This document shows, piece by piece, positions 8,243 to 17,133 of a stretch of 54,888 nucleotides of DNA (its first letter is position 1; every line of letters begins with the position of its first letter). The notes under the pieces are model-generated. The model ran no database searches. It worked only from the letters and a program-made list of their open reading frames with translations, and was not told where the DNA came from. Where the stretch lies: NCBI GenBank assembly GCA_016870475.1, contig VGBO01000010.1:1-54888 (forward strand), given 5' to 3'. This DNA is from Actinomycetota bacterium. GTDB lineage: Bacteria > Actinomycetota > Acidimicrobiia > Acidimicrobiales > CAIXPF01. Both the position numbers and the translations under genes were made by a program.

Positions 8243-9013
8243 GTGCCGCCGCCGCTCGCCCACGAGCTCCACGAACCGGCCGTCGACGTGTCCGACGACC
8301 GCGCCGACCTGCTGCCGGTCGTGCTCACGCACGGCTTCGGCGGGACGTTGCGGATTTGGGACCCGACATGGCCCGCGCTCGCTGCAGCCGGGCACCGGGT
8401 CCTCACCTGGGACCTGCCCGGTCACGGTCGCAGCGACTGGGGTTCGGACCCCGCCACGTACACGCTCGACGCGGTCCTCGACGCCTGGGAGGACCTGCTC
8501 GACCGGTCCGGCATCGACCGGGCGTGCATCGGTGGGCTGTCCCTCGGCGGGCAGCTCGCACTTGCGTTCCGCAACCGTCGCCCGGAGCGCGTCGCGGCGC
8601 TCGTCCTCGCGGACACCGGCCCAGGGTTCCGTGATCCCGACGCCCGGGCGAAGTGGAACCGTGGGGTCGAGTTCCGTGCCCGTCTCATCGAGACGAAGGG
8701 GTTCGGGGCGCTCGGCAAGGAGGCCGGGGTCGGACTCGACCGTCACCTCGACCCGCAGGGGCTCGTGCTCGCCGCCCGCGGCTACCTCGAACAGCGGGAC
8801 TCCTCGATGATCGACCGCCTCGGCGAGATCGACGTCCCGACCCTCGTCCTCGTCGGCAGCGAGGATCGCCATTTCCTCGCCGCGACCGACTACCTCGCCC
8901 GGAAGATCCGAGGGGCCCGCAAGGTCGTGGTGGACGGTGCGGGCCACGTCGCGAACCTCGACCGGCCGGAAGCGTTCAACGACGCGCTGCTCGGGTTCCT
9001 GGCCAGCCGCTGA
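8243..9013 (+). CDS. Alpha/beta hydrolase
   Basis: THGFGGTLRIWD...GHGRSDWG...GGLSLGGQLAL...GAGHVANLDRPEAF; TACCGT 7 nt before GTG. Confidence 0.85.
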   Translation: MPPPLAHELHEPAVDVSDDRADLLPVVLTHGFGGTLRIWDPTWPALAAAGHRVLTWDLPGHGRSDWGSDPATYTLDAVLDAWEDLLDRSGIDRACIGGLSLGGQLALAFRNRRPERVAALVLADTGPGFRDPDARAKWNRGVEFRARLIETKGFGALGKEAGVGLDRHLDPQGLVLAARGYLEQRDSSMIDRLGEIDVPTLVLVGSEDRHFLAATDYLARKIRGARKVVVDGAGHVANLDRPEAFNDALLGFLASR

Positions 9014-9665
9014 GGCTGCAACGGCGAGCCGGACTCACCTCGACCGGGCCGACCTCGAGGAGGTCGACGATGGTCGGAGCGGCTCCGTTCGCAGCGATTC
9101 CCTCGAAGCGCACCAGGTGGGTTCCGCCGTCGGCGGCCCAGGAGCGGTTCCACTCGCCGTACCGCAACACGTCCACGGCGCGGTCCTGCAGTCGGTCGGT
9201 GCGCACGAACTCGCTGCGGGCCGTGTGCTGGATGAGGAGGGAGTTCTCGGGCGCTTCGAGGGCGATGCCCATCACGACGGCGACGACCACGCCGCCGAAT
9301 GCGTTGGTCCCGTCGTACCCGATCGCATTCCGTTCGGCGACCATGTCGACGATCGTCACATCGCAGGGCCGGCACTGGCCGATGTAGAAGCCGGAGTTGG
9401 GATGGCCCGACGCGAGGCTGTGCTGGATCAGACCGTCATGGCCAGTCCCGTACTCGAAGGCGGCGACGTTCCCGCTCACGAACACGCCGTTGAGCAGCTT
9501 GAACCGACCGTCGAGTACGACGGCGTTCCGGTCCGTGCCACGGAGCGTCACCCAGTCGAGGGTGATCTCGACCGCCTCGTGGTAGGTGCCCGGGCCAACC
9601 TCGATCGTCCTGCCGGATCGGGCGGCCTTCACCGCCTCGGCGATGAGGAGCAGCAGCGGTCGCAT
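8976..9665 (-). pseudogene. Decayed right-handed parallel beta-helix (pectate-lyase-like) protein remnant
   Basis: TIEVGPGTYHEAVEITLDWVTLRGTDRNAVVLDGRFKLLNGV then abruptly HDGLIQHSLASGHPNSGFYIGQCRPCDVTIVDMVAERNAIGYDGTNAFGG. Lacks signal peptide, central strands and C-terminus expected of this family. Confidence 0.5.
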
Positions 9666-9773
9666 GCGTGGGAGGGGCCTTCGACGGTGAGCGTCGGCGG
9701 CGAGTCCTAGTCGACTGGGCACGCAGGATTGCCCTTGCTCCGGTGCGATCGTCGGTACCGTTGGCCGAGCGCG

Positions 9774-11006
9774 ATGCGGAGGATCGAGATCGAAGGTAAG
9801 GCCGGGGTGAGGAACACGTGGGACCGGAGCGCCCCGACGCGGCGCGCGCTGTTGAACGAGGCGCAGCGACAGTTCGCGGCCCGCGGACCAGGCGCCGTGT
9901 CGATCCGATCGATCGCCGCCGGCGCAGGCTGCTCCCACACCCTCATCGGCCGCTACTACGGGTCGAAGGAGGGTCTCGAGGGGGCCGTCGTCGCCCGCAT
10001 CGCGGCGAACCTCCGCCGTCTGGTCGCTGCGGCGTCGTCCGATCCGGCGGACATCGCGGCGGCGCTGCTCGCGGTCGCGCGCGAACACCCCGACGTCGGC
10101 CGGGTCGTCATCCGTTGCGGACTCGGTGAGCTCGACCCGGCCCCGGTCCTCGCCGGGCGGAGCCTGCCGCGCCACGTCGCTGCGGAGATCGAGCGTCGGC
10201 GCGGTGGCGACCCGCTGAAGCCCTCCCCGACCGCGCGAGCCGTTGCGTACTCGGTGCTGAGCGTGGTGCTCGGGTACCTCACGTTCGAGGAGTTCTTCAT
10301 CATCGGCACCCGCTCGGCGGAGATCGACGAACCCGTCCGCGATGCAGCCGTGGTCGATGCCGTCCGGGTGCTCGTGGAGCGGGGCTCCGACGCAGCGATC
10401 GAGGTGCCCTGGGCGACCGGCGCGACATCCCGCCGCTCGGGGCCGGACCCGGCAGGCCGTCCCGCGAGCGCTCGCGACGCGCTGATCCGGGCGGCGTTGG
10501 AGCTCTACGTCGAACTCGGCCCGGCCGACGTGCGAACCCGGGCGATCGCCGAACGAGCCGGCGTGAACCAGGGGCTCATCTACCACTACTTCCGGTCCCG
10601 CCGAGCGCTGATCGCGGAGGCGTTGAGCCTGGCGAACTCCCCGCTCGAGCAGGCCACCATTCGCGACGGCGAGTTCGACCTCGGAGCGGCCCTCGCGCTC
10701 GGGTCGACGCTCGGCTCGCTCGTCATCGCGGCGCGGTACCTCGTCGACGGCGGGCACATGGCCGACGTGCGGTCGTCATTCCCGGTCTTCGATTCCGCGC
10801 TCGCGCTCTACGACGAGATCCCCACCGGGTCCGGCCCGCGGTCGCTCCGGGATCCACGTCTTGCCGTGCTCGCCGCCGCCACGGTCTTCGCCGCACCGTC
10901 GGTCTGGGACCGCATCCTGCGCAAGGGACTCACCATTCCCGCCGCGGCGGACCTCACCGCGTCACGAGGCTGGGCAGCACAGCTCCTGCTCGATCAGCCC
11001 CGCTGA
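9774..11006 (+). CDS. Tandem TetR/AcrR-family regulator (two HTH domains in one polypeptide)
   Basis: HTH-1 VSIRSIAAGAGCSHTLIGRYYGSKEGL; HTH-2 DVRTRAIAERAGVNQGLIYHYFRSRRALIAEAL. Confidence 0.85.
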   Translation: MRRIEIEGKAGVRNTWDRSAPTRRALLNEAQRQFAARGPGAVSIRSIAAGAGCSHTLIGRYYGSKEGLEGAVVARIAANLRRLVAAASSDPADIAAALLAVAREHPDVGRVVIRCGLGELDPAPVLAGRSLPRHVAAEIERRRGGDPLKPSPTARAVAYSVLSVVLGYLTFEEFFIIGTRSAEIDEPVRDAAVVDAVRVLVERGSDAAIEVPWATGATSRRSGPDPAGRPASARDALIRAALELYVELGPADVRTRAIAERAGVNQGLIYHYFRSRRALIAEALSLANSPLEQATIRDGEFDLGAALALGSTLGSLVIAARYLVDGGHMADVRSSFPVFDSALALYDEIPTGSGPRSLRDPRLAVLAAATVFAAPSVWDRILRKGLTIPAAADLTASRGWAAQLLLDQPR

Positions 11007-11065
11007 GCGTCGACTCCGCCCGCAACGACTGGTCGGGTGGAAACAGTAGCGCCTAGCCTGCTCTC

Positions 11066-11200
11066 GTGCTCCCGATCGACCTCAGTGGTCCCACGACGCT
11101 CGCGCTGCTGATCATCGGGTTCGGCGTCGCGATCATGACTCGGCCCACGCGGCGTCGGCCGACGGGGAATCAGGCCCCGCCGTCGAAGCGGGCCCGGTAG
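11066..11200 (+). CDS. Small 44-aa single-TM protein (unlisted ORF)
   Basis: GTG start: VLPIDLSGPTTLALLIIGFGVAIMTRPTRRRPTGNQAPPSKRAR*. TAGCCT box 6 nt before GTG; hydrophobic helix followed by a basic tail. Confidence 0.4.
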   Translation: MLPIDLSGPTTLALLIIGFGVAIMTRPTRRRPTGNQAPPSKRAR

Positions 11201-11739
11201 TCCTCGGCGAGCTGGAGGAGGTCTCGAGAGCGCTCCTTCGCCCGCCGGGCCGGAGCGCCGACGTAGATGCCCCAGGGATCCGCGGACGTCGTGAACACCG
11301 ACCCGGCGCCCGCCGAGACGCCCTCTCCGATCGTCACCCCGGGCAGCAAGATGGTTCCCGTGCCGAGGATCGCGTACCGGCCGACGAGCGTCGGTTCCGA
11401 CCGCTCACGCTTGAACTCCCCAGGAATCGTCGAGTTCGTCATCGTCCGGCCGGAGTAGTCGTCCGTCTGCGCAACGATGTGGCAGCCGTAGGCGAGCGTC
11501 GAGAAGTCGGCGAGCGTCACGCCCGCCCGTCCGCCGGCGAGGTTGCAGAAGACCGTGACGTGCACGTTCCGGCCGATGGTCACGGAGCCCGCGAGGACGC
11601 AGAAGTCGTCAATCCGGGAGTTGTCACCGATCGAGATCCGGTCGACGTCGTACAGCGCGGCGCGGTCGCTGATCCGCACGTTCCTGCCGATGTGGCGGAA
11701 CCCCATCGAGCTCAGCTCATCGTCGCTGAAGTAGCCCAC
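11170..11739 (-). CDS. Left-handed beta-helix (hexapeptide) acyltransferase
   Basis: Hexapeptide repeats ISIGDNSRIDDFCVLAGSVTIGRNVHV...GTGTILLPGVTIGEGVSAGAGSVFT...VGAPAR. Confidence 0.82.
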   Translation of the reverse strand: MGYFSDDELSSMGFRHIGRNVRISDRAALYDVDRISIGDNSRIDDFCVLAGSVTIGRNVHVTVFCNLAGGRAGVTLADFSTLAYGCHIVAQTDDYSGRTMTNSTIPGEFKRERSEPTLVGRYAILGTGTILLPGVTIGEGVSAGAGSVFTTSADPWGIYVGAPARRAKERSRDLLQLAEDYRARFDGGA

Positions 11740-11742
11740 CGC

Positions 11743-11769
11743 TCAGCACGTCCGCCGACACATAGCCAT
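11743..11769 (-). CDS. Candidate leaderless leader peptide MAMCRRTC
   Basis: ATGGCTATGTGTCGGCGGACGTGCTGA; ATCGTA (minus TACGAT) at 11776-11781, 6 nt from ATG; its stop is 3 nt before the GTG of the acyltransferase. Confidence 0.3.
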   Translation of the reverse strand: MAMCRRTC

Positions 11770-11829
11770 GCGTCGATCGTACGGGAACGACCGCAGCGCA
11801 CCCCCGCCGACGCTCGGTAGCGTGCGGCG

Positions 11830-13065
11830 ATGGCCGCCATCGCGTACCCGATCCCCGACGACGTCACCTCGGTCCTCGCCGATCTCGACCCGTTCCTCGA
11901 GGCGGAGGTCCTGCGACGCCATCGCGACCACCACGAGGCGCTCAGCGATCCCCGCCACCGTTACGACGCCGAAGGCCGGTACACGCCCGAGGTGCAGCAG
12001 CTCATCCGAGAGGTGCGCACGGCGGCGTCGTCGGCGGGGTTCTTCAACCTCGCCGTACCCGTCGGCATGGGCGGGCGGGGGATGGGCTACCTGGCGTACT
12101 ACTCCGCGTGGGAGCACATCAAGCGTCGCTGCGGCGCCCACAACTGGCTCGGCACGTACGTGCTGTCGCACTGGGCGTTCGGGCCGTCGCGTGTGCTCGA
12201 GCAGCTCAGTCCGCAGGCGACGACCGACGTGTTGCCCGACCTCGTCGCCGGTCGCACCTCGATGTCGTTCGGGCTGTCCGAACCCGACGCCGGGTCCGAC
12301 GCCGCGAACCTCCGGACGACCGCCACCCCCGACGGTGACGGCTGGCGGCTGAACGGCACGAAGATCTGGACGACGAACGTCACCTTCGCCGACTGGATCC
12401 TCGCCTTCGCCGTCACCGACCCGGCCCGGGCCGCAGCCCGTCGTGGTGGGATCTCCGCGTTCCTCGTCCCCATCGACGCGCCTGGGTTCCGGGTCGAGGA
12501 GATCATCCTGCTCAACGGTGAGATCGGCGGGGTCGAAGGACGATCCACCTTCACCGACGTGCGCGTCGAGCCGTGGCAGCTCGTCGGGCCGCTCCACGAG
12601 GGGTTCTCGCTCGCGATCATGGGGGTGTCGCTCGGGCGCGTGTACAACGCGGCCCGGGCGGTCGGTTACGCCCGCTGGGCGCTCGACCTCGCACTCGACC
12701 ACACCGCCACCCGGGTCACGTTCGGCAAGCCGATCGCCGAATACCAGGGCGTCGCCTTCCCACTCGCCGACGCGGCCATGCAGGTGCACGCCGCCCACCT
12801 GATGGGCATCAACGCCGCCGCGCTGCTCGACCGTGGGGAACGGGCGATCAAGGAGCTCTCGATGGCGAAGTGCTACGCGGTGCAGGTGTGCCTCGACGCC
12901 GTCGATCGGGCGATCCAGACCTTCGGCGCCCGTGGGTTCCGCAACGAACTGGGGCTCATGGAGGCGTACCACACGCTGCGTGCCATCAACGTCGCAGACG
13001 GCACGAACGAGATCCTCAACCGCACGATCTTCCAGCGGCTCGCCGCAGGCGACCGCGACCTCTGA
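11830..13065 (+). CDS. Acyl-CoA dehydrogenase family protein
   Basis: MSFGLSEPDAGSDAANLRTTA; RVTFGKPIAEYQGV; GARGFRNE...NVADGTNEILNRTI; TAGCGT 6 nt before ATG. Confidence 0.9.
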   Translation: MAAIAYPIPDDVTSVLADLDPFLEAEVLRRHRDHHEALSDPRHRYDAEGRYTPEVQQLIREVRTAASSAGFFNLAVPVGMGGRGMGYLAYYSAWEHIKRRCGAHNWLGTYVLSHWAFGPSRVLEQLSPQATTDVLPDLVAGRTSMSFGLSEPDAGSDAANLRTTATPDGDGWRLNGTKIWTTNVTFADWILAFAVTDPARAAARRGGISAFLVPIDAPGFRVEEIILLNGEIGGVEGRSTFTDVRVEPWQLVGPLHEGFSLAIMGVSLGRVYNAARAVGYARWALDLALDHTATRVTFGKPIAEYQGVAFPLADAAMQVHAAHLMGINAAALLDRGERAIKELSMAKCYAVQVCLDAVDRAIQTFGARGFRNELGLMEAYHTLRAINVADGTNEILNRTIFQRLAAGDRDL

Positions 13066-13086
13066 ACGCCGCGGCGTCGACGCCGC

Positions 13087-14331
13087 TCAGAAGATGTCGG
13101 GGTCGACGCCGAGCAGGAGCTGCCCGAGTCGGGGGTGCACCCGATCCGGGTGCGCGTTGATGTGCAACGGCATCGCCGTGAAATCCCTCCAGCGACGCTC
13201 GAACGTCCCGCTCTCCCGCAGGCCGTTCCCGCCCTGGGTGCGCAGCAGCAACTGCATCGCCTGCTCGCAGAGCTGCAGAGCGATCGCCGGCACCGACGCC
13301 TGGCGGCGGTAGTCGAACTCGGTGGGGAACACGTCGACGGCGATCCGCTCGTCGACCTCGGCGGTCGCCCGTTCGATCATCGACCGGGCCGCTGCGAGCA
13401 GCGAGGCGACCTCGCCGAGGTTCGCCTGCACCATCGGCATCTGGGCCATGGACGCGCCCATGATCGCCCGACGCCCCCCGCCGATCGACGCGACGGCCTC
13501 GGCGAGCGCGGCGGTCACCACGCCGACCGCCATCGAACCGAGCCACAGGTCGGACAGGCCGACCCAGTCCTCCCGGTAGCGGTGGGAGATCATCGGCAGG
13601 TCCGGATCCCGCAGGATCTCCGCCCGGTTCGCGGCGTACCAGGGAACGCAGCGTTCGAGCGGGATGACGACGTCCTCGTAGTGCACGGTGTCCGTCGCGG
13701 TCGCACGCAGTGCTGCGGCGTCCCAGGTCGGTTCGATGCGCACACCCGGTTCGTCGAGCCGGACGATGCTGAACCGCAGATCGGCGGCCGTCACCGGCGA
13801 GGTGCCGTCGGTGAGAGCGAACGCGACGCCGGCCCAGTCGGCGTACCGGCAACCCGATCCGAACCCTGCCGGGCCCGACAAGCGCACGACGTCGCCGTCG
13901 ACACGCCCGAGCACCCGGCTGCCGGCCCCTGCCGGGAAACACACCCACTCGTGCCGTTCGACGATGCCGGCGAGCAGATCACGATGCGCGGGACCGAGCG
14001 CTCCGCAGAACAGGTGGAAGACGCACAGGTGGTTCCACAGGCACCACGCCGTCGAACTGCAGGCGCTGGCGATCGCCCCGAGCTCTGCGCCGAGTTGCCC
14101 CATCGACGCCTCGTGGCCGCCGATCGCACGGGTTGCCGAGAGCGCGAGCACCTCCGAGGACTTGATCCGTGCGATGACCGCCGGGTCGATCGTGCGGGTG
14201 CGGTCGGCCTGCGGCGCCTGGTCGGCGATCGCATCGAGCAGGTCGGCCGCCCAGATCGCCGGGGGCTGGCGCACGAACGCAGCAGCGCCGGTCGCCTCGA
14301 CCGTCGTCGGCGAGTCCTCGATCGTCGTCAT
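13087..14331 (-). CDS. Acyl-CoA dehydrogenase-like flavoprotein (HsaA/monooxygenase-like)
   Basis: MTTIEDSPTTVEATGAAAFVRQ...SACSSTAWCLWNHLCVFHLF...LLLRTQGGNGLRESGTFERRWRDFTAMPLHINAHPD; SD-like ggggag before ATG 14331. Confidence 0.75.
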   Translation of the reverse strand: MTTIEDSPTTVEATGAAAFVRQPPAIWAADLLDAIADQAPQADRTRTIDPAVIARIKSSEVLALSATRAIGGHEASMGQLGAELGAIASACSSTAWCLWNHLCVFHLFCGALGPAHRDLLAGIVERHEWVCFPAGAGSRVLGRVDGDVVRLSGPAGFGSGCRYADWAGVAFALTDGTSPVTAADLRFSIVRLDEPGVRIEPTWDAAALRATATDTVHYEDVVIPLERCVPWYAANRAEILRDPDLPMISHRYREDWVGLSDLWLGSMAVGVVTAALAEAVASIGGGRRAIMGASMAQMPMVQANLGEVASLLAAARSMIERATAEVDERIAVDVFPTEFDYRRQASVPAIALQLCEQAMQLLLRTQGGNGLRESGTFERRWRDFTAMPLHINAHPDRVHPRLGQLLLGVDPDIF

Positions 14332-14372
14332 ACCCGCTCCCCCGCTGGCTGGTTGTTCCCGCTCGAAGCCGG

Positions 14373-14382
14373 AGCGTACCGT
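14373..14382. promoter_or_regulatory. Overlapping bidirectional -10 element AGCGTACCGT
   Basis: Minus TACGCT and plus TACCGT share the central TA; plus box is 8 nt from ATG 14391. Confidence 0.45.
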
Positions 14383-14390
14383 GCCCGGTG

Positions 14391-15797
14391 ATGCAGGCAG
14401 AAGGCGCGCCTCAGGCCCCTCGACGGGCATGGCTCGCGCTCGCCGTGGTCGCGTCGGCGACGCTGCTCATCGCGTTCAACCAGACCGGGACGAACATCGC
14501 GTTCCCGGAGTTCGAGCAGGAGTTCCCGAACGCCGGGCGGACCCTGCTGTCGTGGTCGATCACCGGCTACAACATCGCCCTCGCCGCCCTCATGCTGCTC
14601 GGCGGTCGGTTCGCCGACCGGTTCGGACGCCGCCGCATGTTCCTCGCCGGCGTCGCCGTCTTCACGCTCGGCAGCATCGGGACCGCGCTGGCGGCGTCGG
14701 TGTGGATGCTCATCGGGTTCCGCATCGTGCAGGCCGTCGGCGGTGCGGTGGTGCTCCCGGCGTCGCTCGCCACCGTGCTGCCCGACTTCCCCGACGGTCG
14801 CCGAGGATCGGTCGTCTCCACGTGGTCGGCGACGAACTCGCTCGGCGCGGCCGTCGCCCCGAGCATCTCCGCGTTGATCATCGCGGCCGTCGGCTGGCGG
14901 GGCGTCTACCTCGTCGGCGTGCCCGTCTGCCTGATCGCGCTCGTCGCCGGCCGCAGGCTCCTGCGCGAATCGTCGTCGTCGGAGACCGCACGGGTCGACA
15001 TGCTCGGCGTCCCGCTCGTCGCCCTGTCGGTCGGTGCACTCACCCTCGGCATCGTCGAAGGTCCGAACTGGGGGTGGACGAGCCCCGGCGTGCTCTCCTC
15101 GCTCGCGCTCGCCGTCGTCGTGTTCCCCGTCTTCCTGCTCCGGTCGTGGCGGCACCCTGCGCCGATCCTCGACCTGGCGGTGTTCGCCCGCAGGTCCGTG
15201 TGGTCGTCGAACATCGCGAACCTGTTCCTCGCCATGGCCGGCATGTCGATCTGGCTCGTCTGGCCGCTGTACCTCACGAACGTCTGGGGTTATTCGCTGC
15301 TCCAGACCGGTCTCGCGATCACCCCGGGGCCGATGAACGCCGCATGGGTCTCCCTCGTCGCCGGCCGCATCGTCGACCGTCGCGGCCCGCGGGAGCTCAT
15401 CACGATCGGTTGTCTGTTCCCCGTCGCGGCGACCGTGTTCTTCGCCACGCGCGGGCCCACCGACACGACCTACCTCACCGATTTCCTCCCCGGCATCCTG
15501 CTGTTCTCGACCGGGTTCGGACTCACGTTCTCCCCGCTCAACGCGGCGTCCCTCGAAGGCGTCCCCGCCGCAGCGTTCGGACAGGTGAACGCGGCGTTCA
15601 ACACCATCCGCACCCTCGGTGGGGCGATCGGCACCGCTGCCGTCGTTGCCGTGCTCGCCGGCGCGTCGAAGGAGAACCCGGCGCCGTTCGACCACGCGTA
15701 CCTGCTCCTCGCCGGGTGTGCCGCCTGCTCGGCGGCCACCGTCATGCTGCTGTACCCGAAGCGGCGACCGGCCCACAGCGAGACCGCCGCCGCCTGA
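14391..15797 (+). CDS. MFS transporter (DHA2-like)
   Basis: ALMLLGGRFADRFGRRRMFLAGVAVFTLGS, multiple TM segments; TACCGT 8 nt before ATG. Confidence 0.87.
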   Translation: MQAEGAPQAPRRAWLALAVVASATLLIAFNQTGTNIAFPEFEQEFPNAGRTLLSWSITGYNIALAALMLLGGRFADRFGRRRMFLAGVAVFTLGSIGTALAASVWMLIGFRIVQAVGGAVVLPASLATVLPDFPDGRRGSVVSTWSATNSLGAAVAPSISALIIAAVGWRGVYLVGVPVCLIALVAGRRLLRESSSSETARVDMLGVPLVALSVGALTLGIVEGPNWGWTSPGVLSSLALAVVVFPVFLLRSWRHPAPILDLAVFARRSVWSSNIANLFLAMAGMSIWLVWPLYLTNVWGYSLLQTGLAITPGPMNAAWVSLVAGRIVDRRGPRELITIGCLFPVAATVFFATRGPTDTTYLTDFLPGILLFSTGFGLTFSPLNAASLEGVPAAAFGQVNAAFNTIRTLGGAIGTAAVVAVLAGASKENPAPFDHAYLLLAGCAACSAATVMLLYPKRRPAHSETAAA

Positions 15798-15855
15798 CCG
15801 GAGCCGGAGACGGTCGGGTAACGTGCCCCACAGTCCGAGCAAGGGGAGTGCGGGG

Positions 15856-17133
15856 ATGGCCATCACCGAAGCGGAACCGACGGCGTCGAAGAACGCCTGG
15901 CGGCAGATCACGCCGGGCGTCGAGGGGTGGACACGCACGGCACGCCCGGGTGACCCGAACAAGTACTTCATGGTCTCCACGGACTGTCACGTCACCGAAC
16001 CGTTGTCGTTCCTGCGCAACGTCGAACCCGAGTACCTCGACCGGATCCCGCGCACCGAGGAGCGCGAGGACGGATCGAAGTGGATGATCACCGAGGGCAA
16101 CCAGCCGATGATGGTCGTCCCCGGAGCGAAGACGAAGACCGTGCAAGAGCAGCAGGTCTTCGAACGGGCCGAGCACAACCGTCACTCCGGCTCCCGCATG
16201 GAGGACGAGGACCTGCTCCGCGTGAAGTCGGGCAGGTCGATCGAGCAACGCCTCGCCGACCAGCTCGTCGACGGCGTCGACGCGGAACTGCTCTTCCCCA
16301 ACACCGGCCTGCTGTGCTGGGCGACCCCGGACCCGCGCTTCGCGATGGCGATGTGCCGGGCGTGGAACCGTTGGGCGCACGACCACGTGGGCGAGCACAT
16401 GCAGGGCCCGAACCCGCGCATCCTGCCCATGGCCCTCATCGCGAGCGGCGACATCGACGGCGCGATGGCCGAGGTGCGCTGGGCGGCGGAGCACGGGTTC
16501 CGCGGGGTGTGCCTCGGGAACTCGCCGGCCTACGGCCCCAACGTCCCGGGGAGCCTCCAGTACAACGACCCGGCGTTCGAGCCGCTCTGGTCGACCATCG
16601 AGGAGACCGGCCTCGTCATCACGTTCCACGTCTCGACGGGGCGCGACCCCCGTGCGGTCGGCGGGAACGGCGGCGCGATCATCAACTACGTCTGCCACTC
16701 GATGGAGACGACCATCGAACCGATGGTGCAGCTCATCACCTCCGGGGTGATCGAACGGCACCCGGGGATCCGCGCCGGTCTCGTCGAGAGCGGCATCGGC
16801 TTCCTGCCCTGGATGCTCGAGGCGATGGACTACGCCTACAAGGCGCACCACTTCTGGGTGCGGCCGGTCATCCCCGACCTCCCCTCGGAGTACTTCCGCC
16901 GGAACTGCTTCGCAACGTTCCAGGAGGACCACGTCGGACTCGCGCTCGTCGAGCAGCTCGACCTCGTGGACAACGTGATGTGGGCGAACGACTACCCGCA
17001 CCACGAAGGGTCCTGGCCGCACTCCGCCGCAGCGATCGAACGGATGATGGGTCACCTGCGGGAGGACAGCCGGGCGAAGATCCTCGGTCTGAACGCTGCC
17101 CGGGTGTTCGGCCTCACACCCGCCCGGGGCTGA
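15856..17133 (+). CDS. Amidohydrolase-2 family protein
   Basis: VSTDCHVTEPLSFL...LVITFHVSTG...NVMWANDYPHHEGSWPHS. Confidence 0.85.
   Translation: MAITEAEPTASKNAWRQITPGVEGWTRTARPGDPNKYFMVSTDCHVTEPLSFLRNVEPEYLDRIPRTEEREDGSKWMITEGNQPMMVVPGAKTKTVQEQQVFERAEHNRHSGSRMEDEDLLRVKSGRSIEQRLADQLVDGVDAELLFPNTGLLCWATPDPRFAMAMCRAWNRWAHDHVGEHMQGPNPRILPMALIASGDIDGAMAEVRWAAEHGFRGVCLGNSPAYGPNVPGSLQYNDPAFEPLWSTIEETGLVITFHVSTGRDPRAVGGNGGAIINYVCHSMETTIEPMVQLITSGVIERHPGIRAGLVESGIGFLPWMLEAMDYAYKAHHFWVRPVIPDLPSEYFRRNCFATFQEDHVGLALVEQLDLVDNVMWANDYPHHEGSWPHSAAAIERMMGHLREDSRAKILGLNAARVFGLTPARG

Noticed and set aside
8976-10757. Full 593-aa minus ORF
   Set aside because: The portion beyond about 9665 is antisense to the TetR gene with no homology signal; only the C-terminal part resembles a beta-helix protein.
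13688-16087. 799-aa plus-strand ORF
   Set aside because: Shadow of the acyl-CoA dehydrogenase-like and MFS genes; low-complexity Arg/Pro-rich, no recognisable domain.
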